NCBI GenBank assembly: GCA_002452815.1
Contig: DKFM01000005.1
Location: 1 to 64,000 of the forward strand
Length of the DNA: 64,000 bases
DNA from: Rhodobacteraceae bacterium UBA6796
Lineage (GTDB): Bacteria; Pseudomonadota; Alphaproteobacteria; Rhodobacterales; Rhodobacteraceae
Reading direction: 5' to 3'
Shown here piece by piece: positions 45,183-53,587 of the stretch (positions are counted from its first letter, which is position 1; each line of letters opens with the position of its first letter). The notes under the pieces are model-generated. The model was not told where the DNA came from, made no database searches, and saw only the letters and a list, made by a program, of their open reading frames with translations. A program made the position numbers and the translations under genes.

Positions 45183-45943
45183 TGCTGCACCCCGATTTCC
45201 TGCGCCTGCCGATCGCACATCGCGCGCTGCATGACCGTGCCGCGGGGCGCCCGGAAAACAGCCGGGCCGCGGTGCGTGCGGCTGTGACGGCAGGCTATGG
45301 GATCGAGGTCGACATCCAGCCTTCGGCCGATGGCGTGCCGATGGTGTTTCACGACTATGACCTGAAGCGTCTGACCGGCATCGCCGGGCCCGTCTGCGCG
45401 CGCAGCGCGGCGGAGTTGGGCGCGACCCGGCTGCTGGACGCGCCCGACGGCATTCCGACGCTGGCCGAAGTGCTGGGGATCATCGCGGGGCAAGTGCCGC
45501 TGCTGATCGAGTTGAAGGACCAGGACGGCGCCATGGGGCCGGGCGTCGGCCCGATGGAACGTGCGGTGGCGGCCGTGCTGGCAGGCTATGCCGGGCCGGT
45601 CGCGGTGATGTCCTTCAACCCGCATGCAGTGGCGGCGTTTCGGGCCGCCGCGCCGGGGGTTGCGGTGGGGCTCACGACCTCGGCCTACCGGGCGGAGGAT
45701 TGGCCGCTGCTGCCCGCCGATGTGCGCGCCCGTCTGGCCGGTATCCCCGATTATGACCGGGTCGGTGCCTGCTTCATCTCGCATGAGGCTGCGGATCTGG
45801 GCAGCCCGCGTGTGGCCGCGCTGAAGGCGCAGGGGGCGGCGGTGCTGTGCTGGACGATCCGCTCGCCCGCAGCCGAGGCCGAGGCGCGCCGCGTGGCCGA
45901 CAATGTTACCTTCGAGCAATATCTGGCCGCCCTGCCCGCTTGA
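45182..45943 (+). CDS. Glycerophosphodiester phosphodiesterase
   Basis: This 253-aa TIM-barrel phosphodiesterase of the GDPD family hydrolyses glycerophosphodiesters to glycerol 3-phosphate and an alcohol. Catalytic residues are in IAHRALHD (His13), RPENSRAA (Glu28), GIEVDIQPSADG (Glu and Asp) and MVFHDYDLKRLTG (His). No signal peptide is seen, so it should be cytoplasmic. It is translationally coupled to the RidA gene and followed 42 nt later by the DUF482 gene. Confidence 0.9.
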   Translation: MLHPDFLRLPIAHRALHDRAAGRPENSRAAVRAAVTAGYGIEVDIQPSADGVPMVFHDYDLKRLTGIAGPVCARSAAELGATRLLDAPDGIPTLAEVLGIIAGQVPLLIELKDQDGAMGPGVGPMERAVAAVLAGYAGPVAVMSFNPHAVAAFRAAAPGVAVGLTTSAYRAEDWPLLPADVRARLAGIPDYDRVGACFISHEAADLGSPRVAALKAQGAAVLCWTIRSPAAEAEARRVADNVTFEQYLAALPA

Positions 45944-45985
45944 CGCCGCAGGGCGGCGCGCCACCTTGGGCCAAAAGGGGTGCGC

Positions 45986-47164
45986 ATGACGGACACGATC
46001 GAAATCACCATGCTGTCATCGGTGGGGGACATTCCCGCCGCCCAATGGAATGCCTGCGCCTGCCCCGAGGCGGCGGAGGGGCGCGCGCAAGACCCGTTCA
46101 CCACGCATCGTTTTTTGCACGCGCTGGAAACCTCGGGCTCGGTCGGGCCGGGCACCGGATGGGACCCGCGCCCGATTGTGGCGCGCAAGGCCGACGAGGT
46201 GATCGCCGTCGCGCCGCTTTACCTGAAAACCCACAGTCAGGGCGAATATGTGTTCGACCACGCCTGGGCCGACGCGTTCGAGCGCGCGGGCGGGCGTTAC
46301 TACCCCAAGCTGCAATGCGCGGTGCCTTTCACCCCGGTGACCGGGCGCCGCCTGCTGACCCGCCCCGGATACGCGGCCGAGGGGCGCGCGGCCCTGCTGG
46401 CCGGGATGGCGCAGATCGCCGGGCAGGCCGGGGTGTCCTCGGCCCATGTCACCTTTTGCGCCGCAGACGAGGTTCCACTGGCCGAAGCTGCGGGGTTTCT
46501 GCATCGGACGGGCCAGCAATTCCACTGGCTCAATCGCGGCTATGACAGTTTCGAGGGCTTCCTGGCCGATCTGTCCTCGCGCAAGCGCAAGGCGCTGCGC
46601 AAGGAACGCGCCCGCGCGCAGGGCTTCGGCGGCACGATCCGCGCGCTGACGGGCGATGCGATCACCCCCGCGCATTGGCAGGCGATGTGGGCGTTTTATC
46701 AGGATACCGGCGCGCGCAAATGGGGGCGGCCCTACCTGACGCGGGCCTTCTTCGACGCGTTGCACGATATGCGCGACGATGTGCTGCTGATCGTCGCCGA
46801 ACGCGACGGGCGCGCGGTGGCAGGCGCGCTGAACCTGATCGGGCGCGAGGCACTGTTCGGCCGTTACTGGGGCTGCGTCGAAGACCACGCCTTTTTGCAT
46901 TTCGAACTGTGCTATCATCAGGCGGTCGACTGGGCGATCGCGCAGGGCCTGCGCCGGGTCGAGGCGGGCGCGCAGGGCGAGCACAAGCTCGCCCGCGGCT
47001 ATTTGCCGGTGGCCACCCATTCGCTGCACTGGATCGGTCACCCCGGCCTGCGCCGGGCGGTCGCCGAGTATCTGGACGCCGAACGCGCCGCCGTGGCCGA
47101 GGACATCGCGATGCTGACCGAAGACGGGCCCTTTCGCGCGCCCTCCCCCGGATCGGGGCGGTAA
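45986..47164 (+). CDS. DUF482 GNAT/FemAB-like acyltransferase
   Basis: This 392-aa protein matches DUF482, annotated in places as a peptidogalycan biosynthesis family, with the GNAT fold repeated as in FemAB transferases. Typical phrases are FTTHRFLHALETSGSVGPGTGW, QGEYVFDHAWADAFERAGGRYYPKLQ, LSSRKRKALRKER, RYWGCVEDHAFLHFELCYHQAVDWAI and EAGAQGEHKLARGYLPVATHS. The substrate is unknown. AAAAGGGG precedes ATG 45986. The weak spacing to GDPD suggests an operon RidA-GDPD-DUF482. Confidence 0.85.
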   Translation: MTDTIEITMLSSVGDIPAAQWNACACPEAAEGRAQDPFTTHRFLHALETSGSVGPGTGWDPRPIVARKADEVIAVAPLYLKTHSQGEYVFDHAWADAFERAGGRYYPKLQCAVPFTPVTGRRLLTRPGYAAEGRAALLAGMAQIAGQAGVSSAHVTFCAADEVPLAEAAGFLHRTGQQFHWLNRGYDSFEGFLADLSSRKRKALRKERARAQGFGGTIRALTGDAITPAHWQAMWAFYQDTGARKWGRPYLTRAFFDALHDMRDDVLLIVAERDGRAVAGALNLIGREALFGRYWGCVEDHAFLHFELCYHQAVDWAIAQGLRRVEAGAQGEHKLARGYLPVATHSLHWIGHPGLRRAVAEYLDAERAAVAEDIAMLTEDGPFRAPSPGSGR

Positions 47165-47241
47165 TACCGGATATTCGGAAACCGATTGCCGGTTCGCGCG
47201 TTGACTTCAAAAATTTTCACTCACGGATGAAGGACAGACGT

Positions 47242-48117
47242 ATGGATCTTGCGCAAATTGCAACGTTGAATGGCTGGCTGACGGAAGAACGGATCAACGC
47301 CGCCGTGCTGCTGGCCGCAAACGTGGTCTATGCGCTGGTGATCCTGCTGGTCACGCTGGCGGTGTCGGGATGGCTGCGGCGGCGCATTTCGGGGCTGACG
47401 CAACGCCATCCGCGGCTGGACCCCACGTTGTTCGGGTTCCTTGGCAATCTGGCCAAATACCTTGTGCTGGCGATGGGCGTCATCTTCATCCTCAACCGCT
47501 TCGGCATCCAGACAACGTCGCTGGTGGCGTTGATCGGGGCGGCAGGTCTGGCGATCGGCCTCGCGCTGCAGGGCGCATTGTCGAGCCTGGCGGCGGGGGT
47601 GATGATCATCCTCTTCCGCCCGTTCCGGGTGGGCGACTACATCGAGGCCGGGAGCGAATCCGGCACGGTCAGGGAAATCTCGCTGTTCTACACTGAGTTG
47701 CGCACCTACGACGGGCTGCAGATCATCGTGCCGAATTCCGACATCTGGTCGTCGGCGATCAAGAATTACTCGGCCAATCCCACCCGCATGGTCGATCTGA
47801 CCGTGGGCATTTCCTACGACAGCGATCTGAAACGCGCGGGCGAAATTCTGGAACGCATCGCACACCAGGACCCCCGCGTCCTGGCCGAGCCCGCGCCCTT
47901 TGTGAAGGTCAAGGAACTGGATGACAGCGCGGTCAATTTCGTGTTCCGCGTCTGGGCCAACAGCCCCGACTGGTGGGCGCTGAAATGCGATCTGAACGAG
48001 GCGATCAAGACCGCCTTCGACGCCGAGGGCATCGGCATCCCGTTCCCGACGCAAACCGTGATCTACGAACCCACGCGCGCGGCTGAAGGCACCAGCACGG
48101 CGCAGCGCCCGAACTGA
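47242..48117 (+). CDS. mscS: Small-conductance mechanosensitive channel, MscS family
   Basis: This 291-aa channel protein has three membrane helices; the third carries the glycine/alanine pore motif AAGLAIGLALQGALSSLAAGVMI (residues about 94-116, two segments). The beta domain FRPFRVGDYIEAGSESGTVREISLFYTELRTYDG (in parts) and the mixed C-terminal domain follow. It opens under membrane tension to relieve osmotic downshock. ATG 47242 has AAGGA upstream; ATG 47227 is the alternative. It ends at a bidirectional terminator. Confidence 0.93.
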   Translation: MDLAQIATLNGWLTEERINAAVLLAANVVYALVILLVTLAVSGWLRRRISGLTQRHPRLDPTLFGFLGNLAKYLVLAMGVIFILNRFGIQTTSLVALIGAAGLAIGLALQGALSSLAAGVMIILFRPFRVGDYIEAGSESGTVREISLFYTELRTYDGLQIIVPNSDIWSSAIKNYSANPTRMVDLTVGISYDSDLKRAGEILERIAHQDPRVLAEPAPFVKVKELDDSAVNFVFRVWANSPDWWALKCDLNEAIKTAFDAEGIGIPFPTQTVIYEPTRAAEGTSTAQRPN

Positions 48118-48121
48118 CACG

Positions 48122-48153
48122 AAAACGGGGCGCCCTGTGCAAGCGCCCCGTTT
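48122..48153. terminator. Bidirectional terminator
   Basis: AAACGGGGCGC / GCGCCCCGTTT is an 11-bp perfect stem with a 9-nt loop between the convergent mscS and peroxiredoxin genes. Confidence 0.85.
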
Positions 48154-48175
48154 CCGTGCCGTCCGGCCAGTCGCC

Positions 48176-48664
48176 TCAGATCGCGGCCAGCAGGCTTTCG
48201 CCTCCGGAGGCTTCGCAGGTGCCGGGGCTTTCCTCGCGGTGCAGCACCTTGACCACGCCATCCTCGACCAGCATCGCATAGCGTGCCGAGCGGTTGATCA
48301 ACCCGGCGGGCGGCGCGCTGAAATCCATGCCAATCGCGGTGGTAAAGGCCGATTCAGCATCGGCCAGCATGGTGATGCCTGCCGCGGCGGCGCCGGTTGA
48401 CTCGCCCCAGGCCTTCATCACGAAGGGATCGTTGACCGCCAGGCAGATGATTTCGTCCACGCCCTTGGCATCGAATTTCGGCTTGGTGCGGATGAAGCTG
48501 GGCACATGGGCCGTGGTGCAAACCCCGGTATAGGCCCCCGGCACCGCAAAGATCACCACCTTGCGTCCTGCCAGCTTGTCGCCCAGGCTGACCGCCTCGG
48601 GGCCCTCGGCCCCCAATTGCAGCAGCGTGGCGCCGGGAAGTTTGTCTCCGACCGTAATACTCAT
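48176..48664 (-). CDS. Peroxiredoxin, Prx5-like
   Basis: This 162-aa thiol peroxidase has the peroxidatic Cys in VPGAYTGVCTTAHVPSF (about residue 49) and a further Cys in PGTCEASGGESLL near the C-terminus that may act as resolving residue or glutathione-linked site. It reduces hydroperoxides. GGGAGAG precedes ATG 48664. It is divergent from a flavoprotein reductase over a 77-bp region with a promoter and inverted repeat. Confidence 0.92.
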   Translation of the reverse strand: MSITVGDKLPGATLLQLGAEGPEAVSLGDKLAGRKVVIFAVPGAYTGVCTTAHVPSFIRTKPKFDAKGVDEIICLAVNDPFVMKAWGESTGAAAAGITMLADAESAFTTAIGMDFSAPPAGLINRSARYAMLVEDGVVKVLHREESPGTCEASGGESLLAAI

Positions 48665-48682
48665 GTTGCTCTCCCTGTCGCG

Positions 48683-48710
48683 TTGCACATCGTTCGCAGC
48701 ACGATATAGG
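48683..48710 (+). promoter_or_regulatory. Candidate promoter with embedded inverted repeat
   Basis: TTGCAC (48683-48688) and TATAGG (48705-48710) are spaced by 16 nt and direct transcription toward the flavoprotein. The inverted repeat ATCGT-N7-ACGAT (48689-48705) fills the spacer, so a bound protein would block or alter this promoter and could also act on the divergent peroxiredoxin gene. Confidence 0.45.
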
Positions 48711-48741
48711 GTCGGGCGGAGTTTGGACCAGAGGGGATATG

Positions 48742-49953
48742 ATGGCGGGCATCGTAATTGTGGGGGGCGGTCAGGCGGCGGCCTCGATGGCGGCAAAACT
48801 GCGCAGTCTGGGCTATGTCGGCGCGGTGACGATTGTCGGCGAAGAACCCGTGCCCCCCTATCAGCGCCCGCCGCTGTCCAAGGCCTATCTGCTGGGCGAT
48901 ATGCCGCTGGACCGGCTGACGCTGCGCGCCGATGACTGGTGGGCGGCGCAGGACATCACGCTGCGCACCGGCACCCGCGTCACCACCATCGACCGTGCCG
49001 CGAAAACGGTGCGGATTGGCGACGAAGTGCTGGGCTACGACCAGCTTGCGCTGTGCACCGGGGCCACGCCGCGCTGGCTGCCGGCGGCTATCGGCGGGCA
49101 CCTGCCGGGTGTTCACGTCGTGCGCACGCTGGCCGATGTCGATGCCATGGCGCCGCAATTCGTGGCCGGGCGACGGCTGGTCGTGATCGGCGGCGGCTAT
49201 ATCGGGCTGGAGGCCGCGGCCGTCGCGCGCAAACTGGGGCTGGAGGTTACGTTGATCGAGGCCGCGCCGCGCATTCTGGGCCGCGTGGCCTGCGCCGAAA
49301 CCGCCGCTGCGATCCGCGCGCTGCATACCGCGCAGGGCGTTGAAATCATCGAAGGCGTCGGGCTGGCACGCCTGCTGGGCGATACTGCCGTGACCGGCGC
49401 CGAGCTGGCCGATGGCCGCATCATTCCCGCCGATTTCGCCATCGTCGGCATCGGTGTGACGCCGGAAGCCGGGCTGGCGCAGGCCGCAGGCTTGCGCGTT
49501 GAAAACGGCATCGCGGTGGATGCACAGGGCCGCACCAATGACCCGGCGATCTGGGCTGCGGGCGATTGCGCGGCCTTCCCGCTGAACGGCCGCCCGGCCC
49601 GGATCGAATCGGTCGGCAATGCCATCGACATGGGCGAACTGGTGGCGGCCAACATGCTGGGTGCGGGGCAGGATTACGCGCCGAAAGCGTGGTTCTGGTC
49701 GGATCAGTTCGACATGAAGCTGCAGATCGCCGGGCTGAACACCGGCTACGATCAGGTCGTCGCGCGGGCGGGCGAAGGCGGCAGTGCGGGGCAAAGCTTC
49801 TGGTATTTCCGCGCGGGCCAGCTGATCGCGGTCGATGCGCTGAACGATCCGCGCGCCTACATGATCGGCAAGCGGCTGATCGAGGCGGGCAAACCCGTGA
49901 CCGCCGCGCAGATCGCCGATCCCGCGACCGAACTGAAGGCGCTGATGGCATGA
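48742..49953 (+). CDS. Ferredoxin/rubredoxin reductase-type flavoprotein
   Basis: This 403-aa FAD/NAD(P)-binding protein has GIVIVGGGQAAASMAAKL (FAD), the phrase PPYQRPPLSKAYLLGD, a second nucleotide fold RLVVIGGGYIGLEAAAVARKLG (about residues 145-166), AAGDCAAFPL and the C-terminal reductase domain around FWSDQFDMKLQIAGL. This is the architecture of reductases that feed 2Fe-2S ferredoxins of P450 and dioxygenase systems. No ferredoxin or oxygenase gene is nearby, so the partner is unknown. ATG 48742 is preferred over 48739 by ribosome-site spacing. Confidence 0.88.
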   Translation: MAGIVIVGGGQAAASMAAKLRSLGYVGAVTIVGEEPVPPYQRPPLSKAYLLGDMPLDRLTLRADDWWAAQDITLRTGTRVTTIDRAAKTVRIGDEVLGYDQLALCTGATPRWLPAAIGGHLPGVHVVRTLADVDAMAPQFVAGRRLVVIGGGYIGLEAAAVARKLGLEVTLIEAAPRILGRVACAETAAAIRALHTAQGVEIIEGVGLARLLGDTAVTGAELADGRIIPADFAIVGIGVTPEAGLAQAAGLRVENGIAVDAQGRTNDPAIWAAGDCAAFPLNGRPARIESVGNAIDMGELVAANMLGAGQDYAPKAWFWSDQFDMKLQIAGLNTGYDQVVARAGEGGSAGQSFWYFRAGQLIAVDALNDPRAYMIGKRLIEAGKPVTAAQIADPATELKALMA

Positions 49954-50513
49954 GGATCATCGGCGGCGACAAACGCGGGCTGAAACTGGCCGATGTGGGC
50001 GAAGGCGACGCGCAGGCGCATCTGCGCCCCACCACCGACCGGGTGCGCGAAAGCATCTTCAACCTGCTGATCAATGGCACGCATGGCAATCCGGTGCCCG
50101 GCGCGCGGGTGCTCGACCTGTTTGCGGGCACCGGCGCGCTCGGGCTCGAGGCGCTGTCGCGCGGCGCCGCCCGCGTGGCCTTTGTCGATGACGGCACGGC
50201 GGCCCGCGCGCTGTTGCGGCAGAATATCGAGAAGATGCGCGCGATGGGCGTGACCGATGTGTGGCGCCGCGATGCCACCAACATGGGGCCCTGCCGGGGC
50301 GCGGGCTACGACCTGATCTTCCTGGACCCGCCCTATGGCCTGGGCCTGGGCGAACGCGCGCTGGCATCGTGCCTGCAAAACGGCTGGATCGCCCCCGGCG
50401 CCACGGTCGTGTGGGAGGAAAACACCGCCCCCACCGTGCCCGCGCCGCTGGAACAGATCGACCAGCGCAAATACGGCGACACGCTCGTCACCCTGGCGCG
50501 GATGCCGGCATGA
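49950..50513 (+). CDS. rsmD: 16S rRNA (guanine(966)-N2)-methyltransferase
   Basis: RsmD (187 aa) methylates G966 of 16S rRNA using S-adenosylmethionine. It shows MRIIGGDKRGLKL, LRPTTDRVRESIFNLL, the SAM site VLDLFAGTGALGLEALSRG (about residues 55-72) and the catalytic LIFLDPPYG (about residue 123). It overlaps the genes on both sides by 4 nt (ATGA). Confidence 0.95.
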   Translation: MRIIGGDKRGLKLADVGEGDAQAHLRPTTDRVRESIFNLLINGTHGNPVPGARVLDLFAGTGALGLEALSRGAARVAFVDDGTAARALLRQNIEKMRAMGVTDVWRRDATNMGPCRGAGYDLIFLDPPYGLGLGERALASCLQNGWIAPGATVVWEENTAPTVPAPLEQIDQRKYGDTLVTLARMPA

Positions 50514-51157
50514 AACCCGCCGCCGTCCTGTTTGATTGCGACGGGGTGCTCGTCGACAGCGAGCCCGCGACCTTCGCGCTGATCCAGTCCGATTTCGCGG
50601 CCCATGGCGTCACCCGCTCGATCCCCGAACTGGAGGCGCTGTTCATCGGCGGCACCATCGAGGGCGTGGCCCGCACCGGCCGCGAGCTTGGGGCCGACCT
50701 GCCCGACGATTGGGTCGAAACCTATTACACGCGGCTCTATGACCGGCTGCGGGCGGGCACGCCCCTGATGCCGGGCATCCCCGAACTGTTGCAGCGGCTC
50801 GATACCGCAGGCATTCCCTTCGCGGTCGGCTCCAACGGGCGCATGGCCAAGATGGAGGCGACCCTGGGCCAGCACCCGGCCATTCGCGCGCGGCTCGACG
50901 GGCTGATGTTCTCGGGGCAGGATCTGGGCTGCCCGAAGCCGCGCCCGGACCTTTACCTGCATTGCGCCCGGGTTCTGGGGGCCGACCCCGCCCGCTGCGT
51001 GGTGATCGAAGACAGCGCGACGGGCGCGCGGGCGGCCCGCGCCGCGGGCATGCGCTGCCTGGGCTATGCCCCGCACGGCCCCAACCCGCGTCTGGCCGCC
51101 GAAGGGGCCGAGCTGTTTGGCACGATGGATCAGGTCCCCGCCCTGCTGGGGCTCTGA
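50510..51157 (+). CDS. HAD-family phosphatase
   Basis: This 215-aa haloacid dehalogenase-like hydrolase has the nucleophile motif LFDCDGVLVDSE (Asp at residues 9 and 11), motif II around VGSNGRM, Lys in GCPKPRPDLYL and the acidic motif VIEDSATG. The cap is of the small helical type, as in beta-phosphoglucomutase or sugar-phosphate phosphatases. The substrate is unknown. It is co-translated with rsmD and ends at repeat copy 6. Confidence 0.9.
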   Translation: MKPAAVLFDCDGVLVDSEPATFALIQSDFAAHGVTRSIPELEALFIGGTIEGVARTGRELGADLPDDWVETYYTRLYDRLRAGTPLMPGIPELLQRLDTAGIPFAVGSNGRMAKMEATLGQHPAIRARLDGLMFSGQDLGCPKPRPDLYLHCARVLGADPARCVVIEDSATGARAARAAGMRCLGYAPHGPNPRLAAEGAELFGTMDQVPALLGL

Positions 51158-51159
51158 TC

Positions 51160-51215
51160 CCTTCATCTTGGCGCAAATATCCTCGGGGGTCCGGGGGCAG
51201 ACAGCCCCCGGCGCG
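51160..51215. repeat. Dispersed intergenic repeat, copy 6 (reverse)
   Basis: On the minus strand it reads GCCGGGGGCTGTCTGCCCCCGG then ACCCCCGAGGATATTTGCGCCAAGATGAAG, split here into hairpin and core. It lies between convergent genes, three bases after the HAD stop. Confidence 0.75.
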
Positions 51216-51222
51216 CCGGGCC

Positions 51223-52032
51223 TCAGCCCCAGGTCGGGTGGAAGCGATCGGCCGGGCTCAGCGTGAAGATCTCGCAGCCATCGGTGGTCACGCCCACCGA
51301 ATGCTCGAACTGTGCGCTCAGCGACTTGTCGCGGGTGACCGCGGTCCAGTCGTCGGCCAGAACCTTGGTTTCGGGCCGCCCCAGGTTCACCATCGGCTCG
51401 ATCGTGAAGAACATGCCTTCCTCCAGCACCGCGCCCGAGCCCTTGCGCCCATAGTGCAGCACATTCGGCGGCGCATGGAACACCCGGCCCAGACCGTGGC
51501 CGCAGAAATCGCGCACGACGCTCATCCGGTGGCCTTCGACGAATTGCTGGATCGCATGGCCGATGTCGCCGAAGGTATTGCCCGGGCGGACCTGCTCGAT
51601 CCCGATCATCAGCGCGTCATGGGTGACCTGGATCAGCCGCTCGGCCTTGCGGCTCAGGTTGCCGGCCACATACATCCGCGAGGTATCGCCATACCAGCCA
51701 TCCAGAATGACCGTCACGTCGATGTTCAGGATGTCGCCATCCTTCAGCACCTTGCCGCCGGGGATGCCATGGCAGACCACATGGTTCACAGAGATGCACG
51801 AAGCATGCTTGTAGCCACGATAGCCGATAGTAGCCGATTTCGCCCCGAGTTCGGTCACCCGGTCGCGGATGAAATCGTCCAGCGTTTCGGTCGTCACACC
51901 CGGCGCGACCAGCGGCGCAACCTCGTCCAGAATGCGTGCGGCCACATGCCCGGCAGCCTGCATCCCTTCGAAATCGGCGGCCTCGTAAATGCGGATGCCA
52001 TCCTTGGTCACACGGCCACGGTTCTCTTCCAC
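51223..52032 (-). CDS. map: Methionine aminopeptidase, type I
   Basis: MetAP (269 aa) removes the initiator methionine from new proteins. Metal ligands are visible in NIDVTVILDGWYGDTSR (two Asp), GHGLGRVFH (His), FTIEPM (Glu) and QFEHSVGV (Glu), and the substrate His in NHVVCHGIP. The start is GTG 52032, with GCAGGAGA placed 8 nt upstream; the first in-frame ATG would remove conserved sequence. It is divergent from the CinA-domain gene. Confidence 0.95.
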   Translation of the reverse strand: MEENRGRVTKDGIRIYEAADFEGMQAAGHVAARILDEVAPLVAPGVTTETLDDFIRDRVTELGAKSATIGYRGYKHASCISVNHVVCHGIPGGKVLKDGDILNIDVTVILDGWYGDTSRMYVAGNLSRKAERLIQVTHDALMIGIEQVRPGNTFGDIGHAIQQFVEGHRMSVVRDFCGHGLGRVFHAPPNVLHYGRKGSGAVLEEGMFFTIEPMVNLGRPETKVLADDWTAVTRDKSLSAQFEHSVGVTTDGCEIFTLSPADRFHPTWG

Positions 52033-52148
52033 GCGCTTTCTCCTGCTAACATGGGCCTCTAGATAGTCACAAAACTGCGGCTTGGCCAGAGCCGGGCTTC
52101 CCCGTGCCCGCAGCCCGGCTTATACCTTGGCGCAAAGGAGGCCCCCCG

Positions 52149-52877
52149 ATGCCCAATCCGACCGCAGCAATCCTGATTATCGGCGATGAAATCCTGACCG
52201 GCCGCACCCGCGAGGGCAACGCCCATCATCTGGCTGGCGAATTGGTCAAGGTCGGCATCGACCTGCGCCAGATCCGGGTGATCTCGGACGATCACCAGAC
52301 CATCGTCGCGGCGGTGCGCGAACTGGCCGGCAGCCACGATCATCTGTTCACCTCGGGCGGGATCGGACCGACGCATGACGACATCACCGCCGATGCCGTG
52401 GCCGAAGCCTTCGGACGCACGATCGACGTGCGCGAGGACGCCCGCGCGATCCTGGCTGCGCATTACGCGGCGCGCGGGGTCGAGTTCACGGCCGCGCGGC
52501 TGCGCATGGCCCGCATCCCCGAAGGCGCGCGGCTGATCGACAACCCGGTGTCGGGCGCGCCGGGGTTCTCGGTCGGGAATTGCCATGTGATGGCGGGGGT
52601 GCCGAATATCTTTCAGGCCATGGTTGCGGGGCTGTTGCCCGGGTTGACCGGCGGGGCGCCGCTGATCAGCCGCACCTGGCAGGTGATGGTTGCCGAAGCC
52701 TCGATCGCCGACGATCTGCGCGGGCTCGTCGGGCAGTTCCCGGACCTCAGCTTCGGGTCGTATCCTTTCGTGCAGGACGGGGTCTATGGCACCAACCTGG
52801 TGGTGCGCGGCACCGATCCCGCACAGGTCGCGGCCGGCCATGCCGCCCTGCAAGCCGCCTTCCCGGAGGGCAAATGA
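52149..52877 (+). CDS. CinA-like molybdopterin-binding-domain protein
   Basis: This 242-aa protein consists of the N-terminal domain of CinA only: AAILIIGDEILTGRTREGN at the start, IRVISDDHQTI and FTSGGIGPTHDDITADAVAEAFG (about residues 65-87). The nicotinamide-nucleotide amidase domain of full CinA is absent. Full-length relatives act as ADP-ribose pyrophosphatases in NAD recycling; for this short form the role is unknown. AAGGAGG precedes the ATG. It overlaps the next gene by 4 nt. Confidence 0.88.
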   Translation: MPNPTAAILIIGDEILTGRTREGNAHHLAGELVKVGIDLRQIRVISDDHQTIVAAVRELAGSHDHLFTSGGIGPTHDDITADAVAEAFGRTIDVREDARAILAAHYAARGVEFTAARLRMARIPEGARLIDNPVSGAPGFSVGNCHVMAGVPNIFQAMVAGLLPGLTGGAPLISRTWQVMVAEASIADDLRGLVGQFPDLSFGSYPFVQDGVYGTNLVVRGTDPAQVAAGHAALQAAFPEGK

Positions 52878-53587
52878 CCGATCCGATCTTCGAGGTGATC
52901 GACGCCACCTGGCCCGCCGCCAGCACCCGTCAGGCGGGTGGCTTTCTTGTGCGCGAGGGCCGTGGCGGCGGATCGCGCGTCAGTTGCGCCAGCCTTGAGG
53001 TGCCGCTGCAACAAGCCGACCCCGACGCCGCCATCGCGACCCAACGTGCCCTGGGGCAACAACCGAAATTCATGCTGCGCCCGGGGGAAGACGCGCTGGA
53101 CGCAGACCTGGAGGCGCGTGGGTTCGAACTGTTCGACCCGGTGGTGATCTATGCCGCGCCGGTCGCCGAACTGCTGGGCGAGGTGCCCCCGGTCACCGCC
53201 TTCGCACATTGGCCGCCGCTGCGCATCGCCCGCGATCTGTGGGCGGATTGCGAGGTCGGCCCCGCGCGACAGGCGGTGATGGATCGCGCGCCCGCACCGA
53301 AATGCTGCGTCCTTGGCCGCAAGGAAGACCGCGCGGCGGGGGCCGCCTTTGTCGGCATTCACAACGGCATCGCGATGTTGCACGCGCTGGCCGTGCTGCC
53401 CGAAATGCGCCGCAAGGGACTGGCCCGCGCCATGATGTTCGAGGCCGCCCGCTGGGCCCATGAAAACGGCGCCACGCAGATGACACTGGTCGTGACCCGC
53501 GCCAATGCCGCGGCCAATACGCTGTATCAGGGGCTGGGGATGCAACCGCTGTGTCACTATCACTACCGCCGCGAGCCGCAGGCATGA
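52874..53587 (+). CDS. GNAT-family N-acetyltransferase
   Basis: This 237-aa protein has a poorly conserved N-terminal half and a C-terminal GNAT domain with AMLHALAVLPEMRRKGLARAMMFEAARWAHENGA in the acetyl-CoA site (about residues 168-200) and the end ANAAANTLYQGLGMQPLCHYHYR. The substrate is unknown. It is coupled on both sides by ATGA overlaps, to the CinA-domain gene and to the OmpA gene. Confidence 0.87.
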   Translation: MTDPIFEVIDATWPAASTRQAGGFLVREGRGGGSRVSCASLEVPLQQADPDAAIATQRALGQQPKFMLRPGEDALDADLEARGFELFDPVVIYAAPVAELLGEVPPVTAFAHWPPLRIARDLWADCEVGPARQAVMDRAPAPKCCVLGRKEDRAAGAAFVGIHNGIAMLHALAVLPEMRRKGLARAMMFEAARWAHENGATQMTLVVTRANAAANTLYQGLGMQPLCHYHYRREPQA

